Below are positions 21,379 to 29,434 of a DNA stretch of 64,000 nt, piece after piece. The notes under the pieces are model-generated. The model was not told the origin of the DNA, did not search any database, and saw nothing but the letters and a program-made list of their open reading frames with translations. Both the position numbers and the translations under genes were made by a program. The stretch is from positions 62,001 through 126,000 of the forward strand of contig NZ_BCXA01000016.1 in NCBI RefSeq assembly GCF_001894865.1. The letters are read 5' to 3'. The stretch's first letter is position 1. Each line of letters starts with the position of its first letter. This DNA comes from Rhodococcus maanshanensis NBRC 100610 (GTDB taxonomy: Bacteria; Actinomycetota; Actinomycetes; Mycobacteriales; Mycobacteriaceae).

Positions 21379-21411
21379 GTGTTTCCTCTCCTGGGCGCCG
21401 GCAGCGCCTCG

Positions 21412-21439
21412 GGGAGGGCTCGCCGTGGCGAGCCCTCCC
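21412..21439. terminator. Strong hairpin between the MFS gene and fadD
   Basis: Perfect 13-bp arms GGGAGGGCTCGCC (21412-21424) and GGCGAGCCCTCCC (21427-21439) with a two-base gap (the innermost pairs would open to form a loop). It lies 34 bases upstream of the fadD start and downstream of the putative operator at 21504, so it could be a terminator for the MFS transcript or a leader attenuator for fadD. Confidence 0.5.
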
Positions 21440-21503
21440 GTGGTCGAACCTACTCGTGTTGATGTGACCTACGACATAGTCGGTGGTGCGGGGTGGCCGT
21501 AAC

Positions 21504-21520
21504 TGTCCAAGCTCCGGACA
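21504..21520. promoter_or_regulatory. Operator-like dyad upstream of fadD
   Basis: Perfect dyad TGTCC-N7-GGACA, 126 bases upstream of the fadD start and 17 bases past the MFS stop. It shares AACTGT and TCCGGACA with the site at 18044-18060, and the gene between the two sites is an AcoR-like regulator. Confidence 0.6.
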
Positions 21521-21536
21521 CCCCGACCGCGGGTGG

Positions 21537-22871
21537 CTAGAGCGCGTGGTCCTTGGTCTCGACCAGGGCCTTGGTGCAGAAGAAGCTCAGCACCGACAGT
21601 CCGGCCAGCATGAGCCCGATCGCGAAGCTGCCATAGGTGGAGGCGAGCGGCGCGGCGATCAGCGGCGGGATCGCGCCACCGAGCACGCCTGCCAGGTTGT
21701 AGCCCAGTCCGGCGCCGGTGTAGCGGTACTGCGTCTGGAACATCTCGGGCAGCAGCGCACCGCAGGGGCCGTAGGCGATTCCGAAGATGGCGAGCGTGCC
21801 GAACATGCCGAGCACGAACGCGACGGGCGACCCGGTGTCGAGGATCGGGAACAGGGCCAGCGCCCAGACCAGCGCGGCGACGCAGGACGCCATGATCACC
21901 TTGCGGCGACCGATCCGGTCCGAGTAGAGCGCGGAGACGATGATCGCGATACCGAAGACGACCGCGGAGGCGATGCCGACCATCAGTACGAACGGCCTGG
22001 AGAAGCCGAGCGTCTTGGTTCCGTAGCTGGTGAGGAAGGCCGTGCCGAGGTAGAAGAAGGCGAACAGGGTGGCCAGTGCGCCCGCCGAGAGCAGGATCTC
22101 CTTGCGCTGGTAGCGCCAGGCGTCGAGGAACGGCAGGGTTCGGGGCGCCGCGTCCGGCCCGTCGAGTGCGCGCTGCGCCTGGTTGGCGCGGAACACCGGG
22201 GTCTCCTCGATGGCGAGGCGCATGTACAGGCCGATGCCGACCAGGACGATGGAGAACAGGAACGGCACCCGCCAACCCCAGTTGAGGAAGGTCTCGTTCG
22301 AGTCGCCGAGTACGGCCCCGGTGATGAGGAAGGTGCTGCTGGAGAGGATGAAGGCGATGGCGGGGCCGAGCTGCGGGAACATCGCGTACAGGCCGCGTTT
22401 GCCCGGCGGTGCGTACTCGGCGGTCAACAGCGTCGCGCCCGCCCATTCGCCGCCGACCGCGAAGCCCTGCCCGAAGCGGAGCAGCACGAGGATCAGCGGG
22501 GCCGCGACACCGATCGTGGAGGCGCTGGGCAGCAGACCGATGAGCAGGGTCGAGATGCCCATCAGGAGCAGCGTCGAGATCAGGGTCTTCTTGCGGCCGA
22601 TCCGGTCACCGTAGTGGCCGAACAGCATCGCGCCGACGGGCCGGGCGATGAACGCGACGGCAAAGGTCGCGAACGAGGCGACCGTCCCTGCCGTCGATCC
22701 CAGCGCCGGGAAGAACACCTTCGGGAACACCAGCGCAGCGGCCGTCCCGTAGATGAAGAAGTCGTAGAACTCGATGGTGGTGCCGATGCAACTCGCGACG
22801 GCAACCCGGCGCACGCTGGTGCGCGGGGGCGCGGCGATCACCGTTCCTTCTACTGGCGACACTGTCGTCAT
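21537..22871 (-). CDS. MFS transporter, metabolite:H+ symporter (MHS) family
   Basis: Twelve-helix proton symporter for an organic acid or similar metabolite. The N-terminus ASCIGTTIEFYDFFIYGTAA is the MHS signature; the loop GHYGDRIGRKKTL between helices 2 and 3 and GQGFAVGGEWAGA in helix 4 are typical of the shikimate/proline-betaine/dicarboxylate group. ATG 22871 gives 444 residues and has AGAGG seven bases upstream; an earlier in-frame start lacks one. A paired set of palindromes lies 64-120 bases upstream. The substrate cannot be named. Confidence 0.87.
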   Translation of the reverse strand: MTTVSPVEGTVIAAPPRTSVRRVAVASCIGTTIEFYDFFIYGTAAALVFPKVFFPALGSTAGTVASFATFAVAFIARPVGAMLFGHYGDRIGRKKTLISTLLLMGISTLLIGLLPSASTIGVAAPLILVLLRFGQGFAVGGEWAGATLLTAEYAPPGKRGLYAMFPQLGPAIAFILSSSTFLITGAVLGDSNETFLNWGWRVPFLFSIVLVGIGLYMRLAIEETPVFRANQAQRALDGPDAAPRTLPFLDAWRYQRKEILLSAGALATLFAFFYLGTAFLTSYGTKTLGFSRPFVLMVGIASAVVFGIAIIVSALYSDRIGRRKVIMASCVAALVWALALFPILDTGSPVAFVLGMFGTLAIFGIAYGPCGALLPEMFQTQYRYTGAGLGYNLAGVLGGAIPPLIAAPLASTYGSFAIGLMLAGLSVLSFFCTKALVETKDHAL

Positions 22872-22934
22872 GTGGTCCTCTTCTCGAGCCAAGAGCGACG
22901 CCCGGTCGGGCGTCACTGACTGCGAGGAAAGGTA

Positions 22935-22991
22935 GTGACGTGGCTCACGTGACGACTACCCCCGAAAGGGGGGTGGCGTGAGCCACGTCAC
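22935..22991. repeat. Inverted repeat with nested hairpin: candidate double operator or terminator
   Basis: Perfect 15-bp arms GTGACGTGGCTCACG (22935-22949) and CGTGAGCCACGTCAC (22977-22991). Each arm is itself a dyad around CGTG-N3-CACG, centred at 22944 and 22982, and between them lies a CCCCC-GAAA-GGGGG hairpin (22959-22972). It separates the small acidic-protein gene from the MFS gene on the minus strand. The two internal dyads favour a regulator site; the long foldback favours a terminator; both could hold. Confidence 0.65.
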
Positions 22992-22998
22992 CGCGGGG

Positions 22999-23517
22999 CT
23001 ACTGCTCGGATGCGCTCCGGATCTCGCGGCGCAGCTCGGACCAGACCACGGCATAGGAGTCGGAGAACGAATCCCCCGACTTCACCCGGTCGAGGGAATC
23101 CGCGAGCAGCTCCTGGTACCGCGCCAGGCGGGGGACGTACGCGGAGACGTCGTCGAACACGTCCGACGCGCGACGGTCGAGGTCCACGATCGCATCGACA
23201 TCGTCCTCGGTGAGCTCCGCGAACTCCTCGTCGAGCGGCTCGAAGCGCTCGACGACCTCCGCGAACAGGTCCTCGTCGATGGAGACGCGCTCGGCGTCGA
23301 GCTGATCCTCGAGCTCGGCCACCCCCGCGTCGGTGAGCGAGACCCCGGCGTCACCGGAATCGGAGGCGCGGCCCGCCGCGATCAGCGCGTCGAGCGCGGC
23401 CTGCGCCGAGGACTCGGTGACCCCGAGCTGCACGGCCAGCACCGGCGCCGACACCGAACCCTTCAGCCGCACCGACTGCAACAGAGCCAGCTCATCGACA
23501 TTGCCTGCAAAGGCCAT
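22999..23517 (-). CDS. Small acidic protein with winged-helix-like N-terminus, function unknown
   Basis: A 172-residue protein I do not recognise. Residues 1-70 look like a winged-helix (LLQSVRLKGSVSAPVLAVQL, LGVTESSAQAALDALIAAGR, then a VSLTDAGVAEL wing). The second half is rich in Asp/Glu (FEPLDEEFAELTEDDVDAIV) and helical. ATG at 23517 has AAGGAG eight bases upstream; the ORF extends further upstream but without a ribosome site. No transmembrane segment or signal peptide. It may be a regulator or an accessory protein; the neighbours do not settle it. Confidence 0.7.
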   Translation of the reverse strand: MAFAGNVDELALLQSVRLKGSVSAPVLAVQLGVTESSAQAALDALIAAGRASDSGDAGVSLTDAGVAELEDQLDAERVSIDEDLFAEVVERFEPLDEEFAELTEDDVDAIVDLDRRASDVFDDVSAYVPRLARYQELLADSLDRVKSGDSFSDSYAVVWSELRREIRSASEQ

Positions 23518-23615
23518 TTGTGTTTCTCCTTGGTGCCCGAAACCGGGCGTCGTCACCGCCCCGAAGGTCAGGGGCGAGCTACATCCTTTTGGATGACCGT
23601 CACCTGCGTCAACAG

Positions 23616-24470
23616 CTAGGTCAAGCCGTCGAGAAAACCGCCGACCTCCATGGTGAACACGGCATTGTCGTCCCCCGCGACCATGTGCCCCGCGGCCGAG
23701 ACGTTGACGGCGGTGGCGTGCGGGATCAGCCCGAGCAGCTCCTCGACCCCGTCCGTGCTGACGATGTCCGACTTGCCGCCGTGCACCAGCAGGGTCGGCA
23801 CCTCGACGCCCCGCGCCGCCGCGACCATCCGGCCGTGGTGGTCGGAGGTGATGATGTCGCCCATTCCCCCCGGCTGGGCGAATGCCGGATCCCAGTGCCA
23901 GTACAGGCGACCGTTCGACCGTTCCCGGACGTTCCGGCGCAGCCCCTCGATGTTCGACGGCCTGCTGCGGTGCTGCTGGTATGCGGCCACCGCGTCGGCG
24001 ACCTCGTCGAGACTGGCGAATCCGTCCGGGTTGCCCTGCATGAAATCGGCGATCCGTTTGACGCCCTCGGGCTCCACCTTCGGCGTGATGTCGACCAGGA
24101 CGAGGCCGCGCATCAGCCCGGGGTTCTCACCCTCCGCGATCAGCCCGGTCATCCCGCCGAGGGAGGCCCCGAACAGCACCGGAATCTCACCGAGCTGGTC
24201 GATGACCCCGCGCAGGTCATCGACCAGGCCGTCGACCTGGTAGTCGCCGTCCGGCGCCCAGTCGCTGTCCCCGTGACCGCGCGCGTCCAGGGTGTAGACG
24301 GTCCAGCCGTCGCGCGACAGGGTCGCCGCGGCCCGATTCCAGGAGTGCCGGGTCTGGCCGCCGCCGTGCAGCATCAGGACCGCACCGCGGCCGGCCAGCC
24401 CGTCGTCCGATGTCCAGCGGTCGGCGGCGATGGCCCCCGCTCCCCCGCGGAACTCAATCGTTTCATTCAC
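23616..24470 (-). CDS. Alpha/beta hydrolase
   Basis: A soluble serine hydrolase of about 284 residues. The oxyanion region is LMLHGGGQTRHSW, the nucleophile elbow is FGASLGGMTGL, the acid is probably in LLVHGGKSDIVS and the histidine in VSAAGHMVAGDD. The start is uncertain: GTG at 24470 or ATG at 24482 (four residues more), neither with a good ribosome site. It follows the second fadD gene by about 50 bases on the same strand. Substrate unknown; esterase or C-C hydrolase roles are both possible. Confidence 0.8.
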   Translation of the reverse strand: MNETIEFRGGAGAIAADRWTSDDGLAGRGAVLMLHGGGQTRHSWNRAAATLSRDGWTVYTLDARGHGDSDWAPDGDYQVDGLVDDLRGVIDQLGEIPVLFGASLGGMTGLIAEGENPGLMRGLVLVDITPKVEPEGVKRIADFMQGNPDGFASLDEVADAVAAYQQHRSRPSNIEGLRRNVRERSNGRLYWHWDPAFAQPGGMGDIITSDHHGRMVAAARGVEVPTLLVHGGKSDIVSTDGVEELLGLIPHATAVNVSAAGHMVAGDDNAVFTMEVGGFLDGLT

Positions 24471-24532
24471 GCCCCACACCATAGGAAGCGCTCGCCACCG
24501 CCATGTGGGCGGTGCCGGTGGACGTGCCGATT

Positions 24533-26128
24533 TCAGCGCACGGGTTCAGACAACCCGGCGAGCTCGCGCTTGAGGATCTTGCCGGTGGCGGTCATCGGCA
24601 GGACGGTGGCGAACTCGATCGAGCGGGGGTACTTGTAGCTCGCCATCTGCTCCTTGCACCAGGCGATCAGTTCGTCCTCGGTGATCTGCGCGTTCGGCTC
24701 TAGGATGACGAACGCCTTGATCTCCTCGCCGTGGCTCTCGTGCGGCACGCCGATGACGGCGACGAGCGAGACGGCCTCATGGGTGAGCAGGACCTCCTCG
24801 ATCTCGCGCGGGTAGACGTTGAACCCGCCACGCACGATGAGGTCCTTCGCCCGGTCGACGATGTAGTAGAAGCCGTCGGTGTCGCGGCGAGCGAGGTCGC
24901 CCGTCCGGAACCATCCGTCGTGCATCACCTCGGCGGTGGCCTCGGGGCGATCGAGGTAGCCCGCCATGATGTTGTGCCCCCGCAGCGCGAGCTCCCCCAC
25001 CTCGTCCGCGCCCGGCACGGTGTTCCAGTTCTCGTCGACCAACCGCGCCTCGACGCCCCAGACCGGCACGCCGATCGAACCGGGGCGCGGGTCCCGCTCG
25101 GGGTCGCTGAAGAGGGCCAGCGGGGAGGACTCGGACAGCCCGTACCCCTCGAGGATCTGCACCCCGAACCGCTCGGCGAAGCGGGTCAGGATCTCCACCG
25201 GCAGCGCCGCGCCCCCGGAGATGGCCCGCCGCATGGTGCCTGCGATCCGGCCGACGTCGATGGCGCCGGCGGTGCCGGCCATGTTCGCTGCGTCCAGGGC
25301 ACCGAGCAGGGCCCAGTACATGGTCGGAACTCCTGCGAACACGGTGATGGCCTCGTCGAGCATCAGCCGCAGCGCGGCCTTGGCCTCGAATCGGGGCAGC
25401 AGGACCAGGGTGGCGCCGACCGAGAGACCCGCGTTCATGACGACGGTCTGCCCGAAGGAGTGGAACAGCGGCAGGGTGACCAGATAGTTGTCGTGCCGGA
25501 TCGGGTTGCTGTCGAACAGGCGGTTCGCCGTCGCCGCGTTCATCACCATGTTGGAGTGGGTGAGTTCGGCGCCCTTGGGCTTACCGGTGGTCCCGCTGGT
25601 GTACAGGATCACCGCGGCGTCACCCGCCTCGCGGACCACCGACTCCGCCTCCGTCGACATGCCCTCCAGCGCGGCGGTCAGGGTGGTGACGCCGTCGACC
25701 GGCGCCACGTCGCCCGGGTCCGAGGTGATCAGGAACATCTCCCGGCACGCGTCCGTCGCATCGAAGCCCGCGCGACCGAACTCGCCCATCGGGAGCTCGG
25801 CGCCGCCCTCGAAGCAGAAGTACGCCTTGGCTCCCGAATCCGCCAGATGGTAGGCGATTTCGCGGCCCTTGAGCATCACGTTCAGCGGCACGACCACCGC
25901 ACCGGCCTTGAGGATCCCGTAGTAGACGATCGGGAACTGCGGCAGGTTCGGGCAGGAGAGCGCCACCCGATCTCCCGGCTGAATGCCCCGCGACGTCAAC
26001 AGGTTCGCCACCTGGTTCGCACGGGCGTCGAGCTGCCCATAGGTCAGCCGCTCCCCGCCGAGGGCCAGGGCCGCCCGGTCGGGGTACCGGCGGGCGGAGT
26101 CTTCCAGGAGCATGGACAGGTTCAGCAC
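24533..26128 (-). CDS. fadD: Long-chain fatty-acid-CoA ligase (FadD)
   Basis: A 531-residue AMP-forming ligase. It shows LYTSGTTGKPKGAELTH, YGLSESSP, WFRTGDLARRD and VDRAKDLIVRGGFNVYP, with the catalytic lysine in TATGKILKREL. The start is GTG at 26128. It follows scoB by 49 bases, so the operon reads hydrolase-scoA-scoB-fadD. In M. tuberculosis a scoB-scoA-fadD35 set sits next to accD1; here the corresponding genes are separated from accD1 by 13 kb. The substrate is unknown, probably a medium to long acid. Confidence 0.88.
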   Translation of the reverse strand: MLNLSMLLEDSARRYPDRAALALGGERLTYGQLDARANQVANLLTSRGIQPGDRVALSCPNLPQFPIVYYGILKAGAVVVPLNVMLKGREIAYHLADSGAKAYFCFEGGAELPMGEFGRAGFDATDACREMFLITSDPGDVAPVDGVTTLTAALEGMSTEAESVVREAGDAAVILYTSGTTGKPKGAELTHSNMVMNAATANRLFDSNPIRHDNYLVTLPLFHSFGQTVVMNAGLSVGATLVLLPRFEAKAALRLMLDEAITVFAGVPTMYWALLGALDAANMAGTAGAIDVGRIAGTMRRAISGGAALPVEILTRFAERFGVQILEGYGLSESSPLALFSDPERDPRPGSIGVPVWGVEARLVDENWNTVPGADEVGELALRGHNIMAGYLDRPEATAEVMHDGWFRTGDLARRDTDGFYYIVDRAKDLIVRGGFNVYPREIEEVLLTHEAVSLVAVIGVPHESHGEEIKAFVILEPNAQITEDELIAWCKEQMASYKYPRSIEFATVLPMTATGKILKRELAGLSEPVR

Positions 26129-26177
26129 GCTGAACTCACTTTCGATTGTCGTCGTGACGGTGGTCGGTTCCTACGGC

Positions 26178-26825
26178 CTATGCGAGCGGCGCGTCGGTGG
26201 CCGCGCGCACGGACTCCTCGCTCACGCCGGGTGCGCACTCGCGCAACACCAGACCCGCCTCGGTGACGTCGAGGACGGCGAGGTTGGTGATGATCCGGTG
26301 CACCACACCCTGACCCGTGAGTGGCAGGGTGCACTCGCGCACGATCTTCGATGCCCCTGACCGGTCTGTGTGTTCCATCAGCACGAGGACCCTGCGGGCG
26401 CCGTGGACGAGGTCCATAGCCCCACCCATGCCCTTGACCATCGCGCCGGGCACCATCCAGTTCGCCAGGTCACCGGTCTCGGACACCTGCATCCCGCCGA
26501 GTACCGCGGTGTCGATGTGCCCACCCCGGATCATCCCGAACGAGAGCGCGGAATCGAAGAACGAGGCACCTGGCGTCACGGTCACTGTTTCCTTGCCCGC
26601 GTTGATCAGATCCGCGTCCACACCGTCCTCGTCCGGGTACGCGCCGGTACCGAGAATCCCGTTCTCGCTGTGCAGGACCACCTCGAGCCCCGCCGGGAGG
26701 TGGTTCGGGATCAGCGTCGGCAGCCCGATACCGAGGTTGACGTACTCGCCGGCCGAGAGTTCGGCGGCGGCCCTGGCCGCCATCTGCTCGCGGGTCCAGC
26801 CGACCACTGTCAATGTCGAGGTCAT
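26178..26825 (-). CDS. scoB: 3-oxoacid CoA-transferase subunit B
   Basis: Catalytic subunit of a succinyl-CoA:3-ketoacid CoA-transferase. The catalytic glutamate is in the SENGILG motif ([13 protein letters not shown]), with the preceding [16 protein letters not shown] typical of the B subunit. The ATG at 26825 overlaps the scoA stop (ATGA) and gives 215 residues. With ScoA it would move CoA from succinyl-CoA to acetoacetate or another 3-keto or methylated acid; family work in mycobacteria also links this type to itaconate activation. Confidence 0.9.
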   Translation of the reverse strand: MTSTLTVVGWTREQMAARAAAELSAGEYVNLGIGLPTLIPNHLPAGLEVVLHSENGILGTGAYPDEDGVDADLINAGKETVTVTPGASFFDSALSFGMIRGGHIDTAVLGGMQVSETGDLANWMVPGAMVKGMGGAMDLVHGARRVLVLMEHTDRSGASKIVRECTLPLTGQGVVHRIITNLAVLDVTEAGLVLRECAPGVSEESVRAATDAPLA

Positions 26826-27586
26826 AGGGGTAGGTCCTTCCGCGCGGTCACCGTACGCTTCTCGATCTGCTTGTCCTGCACGCCCGTTGCGACGATGCGG
26901 TCGACGAAGATCCCCGGCAGATGCACCTGCGCCGGATCCAGCACACCGGGGCGCACCAGGGTCTCCACCTGTGCGATGCACACCCGGCCCGCCATCGCGG
27001 CGAGCGGGTTGAAGTTGCGTGCCGCCATGTTGAACACCAGGTTCCCCTCGGTGTCCCCGACCGCCGCGTGCACCAAAGCGAAGTCGGTGGTGATCGATTC
27101 CTCGAGCACGTACCGCTTGCCCGCATACTCGCGGACCTCTTTGGGAGGGGATGCCAGGGCAACCGATCCGTCACCGTCGTAGCGCCACGGCAGCCCACCC
27201 TCCGACACCGGGGTGCCGACCCCAGCGGGTGTGAAGAACGCCGGGATACCGGCACCACCGGCGCGGAGTCGCTCGGCCAGCGTGCCCTGCGGCGACAACT
27301 CGACCTCCAACTCACCGGCCAGGTACTGCCGGGCGAACTCCTTGTTCTCCCCGACGTACGACGCGATGACCCGGCGAATTCTCTTCTGTTCCAAGAGCAG
27401 ACCGAGCCCGTGACCGTCGGTTCCGCAGTTGTTCGAGGCAACCTCCAGATCGGTCGCCGACCCGTGCGCGATCGCCGCGATCAACGCATCGGGGATCCCG
27501 CACAGACCGAATCCACCCACGGCCAAGGAGGCACCACTGCCGATGTCGGCAACCGCCTCCTCAGCCGAGACGAACACCCGGGTCAC
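26822..27586 (-). CDS. scoA: 3-oxoacid CoA-transferase subunit A
   Basis: Partner of ScoB. The 254-residue protein has the A-subunit opening [19 protein letters not shown] and the block [18 protein letters not shown], plus [13 protein letters not shown] and [19 protein letters not shown] at 27586 overlaps the upstream hydrolase stop by four bases; the longer frame is within that gene. It forms a tight operon with scoB and fadD. Confidence 0.9.
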   Translation of the reverse strand: MTRVFVSAEEAVADIGSGASLAVGGFGLCGIPDALIAAIAHGSATDLEVASNNCGTDGHGLGLLLEQKRIRRVIASYVGENKEFARQYLAGELEVELSPQGTLAERLRAGGAGIPAFFTPAGVGTPVSEGGLPWRYDGDGSVALASPPKEVREYAGKRYVLEESITTDFALVHAAVGDTEGNLVFNMAARNFNPLAAMAGRVCIAQVETLVRPGVLDPAQVHLPGIFVDRIVATGVQDKQIEKRTVTARKDLPL

Positions 27587-28164
27587 GACGCGACCTGCTT
27601 CGCCCGCGTCAGCTCGAGCAGGAGTTCCTCCGCCTGCGGCCAATACCCGTAGCCGGCAGCGGGGTTGAGATGTCCGACGTCGCCGAGGTCGACCAGTCGA
27701 CTCCCCCAGGTCTCTGCCATGCCCGCGATCCGCCGGTGGCTCCCGAGCGGGTCATTGCTGCTGGCCGCGACGATGCTGGGGAACGGAAGCCGGCCCCGAG
27801 GGATGGGGTTCCAGCCATTTCGCTCGAGGTCCTCGATCACCGGGTAGCCCTCGGGCAGCGGCTGCTCCAGGTCGGCGGGGGTGGCCAGCAGGGCGCCCTG
27901 GATCGGACGGGTCGGCCGCTGCGCCCAGTGCACCGTGATCATGCAGCCCGCGCTGTGGGCGACCAGCACCACCGGTCCGTCGATCTCGCCGAGCACGGCG
28001 TCGAGCGCCGCGACGCGCGCCGTCAGGCTGAGCTTGTCGTGTTCGAGCGGCGGCACCGTGCGCACCCGGTCGAGCTTGTCTGCGAGGAGGGTCTGCCAGT
28101 GGTCGGCGACGTGGTCGCGCAGACCGGGCACGATCACCACGGTCGGATCGGCGATGCTGTTCAA
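27583..28164 (-). CDS. RBBP9/YdeN family alpha/beta hydrolase
   Basis: A 193-residue serine hydrolase. It opens with VVIVPGLRDHVADHWQ, has the nucleophile elbow VAHSAGCM, the acid in ASSNDPLG and the histidine in DVGHLNPAAGYG, the pattern of the RBBP9/YdeN group. The only good start is TTG at 28164, with GGGAG five bases upstream. It is the first gene of the scoA-scoB-fadD operon and overlaps scoA by four bases. Physiological substrate of the family in bacteria is unknown. Confidence 0.82.
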   Translation of the reverse strand: MNSIADPTVVIVPGLRDHVADHWQTLLADKLDRVRTVPPLEHDKLSLTARVAALDAVLGEIDGPVVLVAHSAGCMITVHWAQRPTRPIQGALLATPADLEQPLPEGYPVIEDLERNGWNPIPRGRLPFPSIVAASSNDPLGSHRRIAGMAETWGSRLVDLGDVGHLNPAAGYGYWPQAEELLLELTRAKQVAS

Positions 28165-28222
28165 GTGGACTCCCGAAGCTGCTGTTTCACAATGAGATCG
28201 GGATCCGGATCGGATCCCTGTC

Positions 28223-28262
28223 GGGTCGGGACGCGGCACAAGCAGGTGCCGCGCCCCGACCC
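28223..28262. terminator. Hairpin terminator downstream of the BKACE gene (distal)
   Basis: Arms of 17 bases with one mismatch (GGGTCGGGACGCGGCAC with GTGCCGCGCCCCGACCC) around a six-base loop. It is the second of two hairpins in the gap between the BKACE stop and the next operon on the minus strand. Confidence 0.65.
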
Positions 28263-28268
28263 GTCGGG

Positions 28269-28308
28269 CGATCGTCGAGCCGCCGCTGCTGCGTCGGCTC
28301 GACGATCG
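28269..28308. terminator. Hairpin terminator downstream of the BKACE gene (proximal)
   Basis: Perfect 14-bp arms CGATCGTCGAGCCG and CGGCTCGACGATCG with a 12-base loop, 13 bases after the BKACE stop. In tandem with the 28223-28262 hairpin it should insulate the scoA operon from readthrough. Confidence 0.65.
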
Positions 28309-28321
28309 GTGGGTGGCCGGC

Positions 28322-29377
28322 TCAGGCGTGCTGGGTGAAGCCGACCTGGCCGGGCTTGCGGTTCGGCGCGTAGCCGAGCCGGGCGAGGGTCTCGTCGGCG
28401 TCGGCGTAGGTCTCGCCGATCCGGTAGATGTCGCGTGCCTCCTTGGCGGTGGCGACCTCGCGGCCGAGCTCGCCTGCGACGCGCACCAGCTGGCGGACCT
28501 GCTCGGCGGAGGTGATCTTGACCTCGCCGCTCGGCGCCCACAGGTTGTCCTCGTTGCCGCAGCGCGGGTGCAGGCCCATCGCGATGGCCATCGCGTTCAC
28601 CGGCAGCACGCTGCGCATCAGCGTCTCCAGCGTCAGGCAGGCGCCGTCCGGGACCCGGTTGATGAACTGCATCATGTTGTACGGGTTGGGGCCGTCGAAG
28701 CCGCCGCCGATCGCGACCCAGGTCAGGTTCAGGGGGCCGGTGTAGACGCCGCGACGGATCAACCGCTCCACGGTCTCGAGCTGCGGGATGGACGAGAGCT
28801 GGAAGTGCGGCTGGATGCCTGCGGCCTGCAGGCGACGCAGGTGCTCCTCGACCCACTCCGGGCCCGCGGGAACGGTCATCTCGCGGTACGTCGCGGACAG
28901 CTCGGCGTTCTCCAGGGAGGTGCCCTTGATGTCGCCAGGCGTCATCAGCTCCATGATGTTCATCTGGCTGGTGTTGATCGCGATGGTGACCTGGTCCGGC
29001 TTCGGATCCAGCTCGGCGAGCATGTGGCGCACGTCGTCGGAGAGCCACTTCGCATCCGCGCCGTCGCCCTCGGGGGCGAAGGAGATCGAGCCGCCGACCT
29101 GCAGGATCATCTCCGGCACGGCCTCGCGGAGGCGGCCGAGGAGCTCGTTGAACTTCGACAGGCGCTTGGAGCCCTTGCCGTCCTCCTCGCGGACGTGGAT
29201 GTGGAGCACGGTGGCGCCTGCCTCGAAGCAGTCGACGGCCTGCTGGACGTGCTCGTCCATCGTCAGCGGCAGGTCCTCGGGGAAATCCTCGACCGCCCAC
29301 TCCGGGCCGTACGGCGCAACGGTGATGACCAGCTTGTCCTGGTTCTCCGGGAACAGCGCGTCGTCGTGAAAGTGCAT
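28322..29377 (-). CDS. Beta-keto acid cleavage enzyme (BKACE, DUF849)
   Basis: Condenses a beta-keto acid with acetyl-CoA and splits it to a new acyl-CoA plus acetoacetate. The 351-residue TIM-barrel protein has the zinc ligands in VLHIHVREEDG, the substrate loop NTSQMNIMEL and the C-terminal GLHPRCGNEDNLW. The specific keto acid (for example dehydrocarnitine or 3-keto-5-aminohexanoate) depends on active-site residues I cannot assign. It lies 57 bases after a TauD-type dioxygenase gene, probably co-transcribed, and its acetoacetate product suits the ScoAB and AacS enzymes in this window. Confidence 0.87.
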   Translation of the reverse strand: MHFHDDALFPENQDKLVITVAPYGPEWAVEDFPEDLPLTMDEHVQQAVDCFEAGATVLHIHVREEDGKGSKRLSKFNELLGRLREAVPEMILQVGGSISFAPEGDGADAKWLSDDVRHMLAELDPKPDQVTIAINTSQMNIMELMTPGDIKGTSLENAELSATYREMTVPAGPEWVEEHLRRLQAAGIQPHFQLSSIPQLETVERLIRRGVYTGPLNLTWVAIGGGFDGPNPYNMMQFINRVPDGACLTLETLMRSVLPVNAMAIAMGLHPRCGNEDNLWAPSGEVKITSAEQVRQLVRVAGELGREVATAKEARDIYRIGETYADADETLARLGYAPNRKPGQVGFTQHA

Positions 29378-29434
29378 GTCGATCTCCTGTCGATTGGGCT
29401 GGAAAAGTCTGGGGTGGAAGAGAATTCGTCTGGA

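Noticed and set aside
18604-21462. 952-residue open frame on the plus strand
   Set aside because: It is antisense to the AcoR-like regulator and fadD genes, both with clear family motifs; its sequence is Arg/His/Gly/Asp-rich low-complexity typical of shadow frames in GC-rich DNA.
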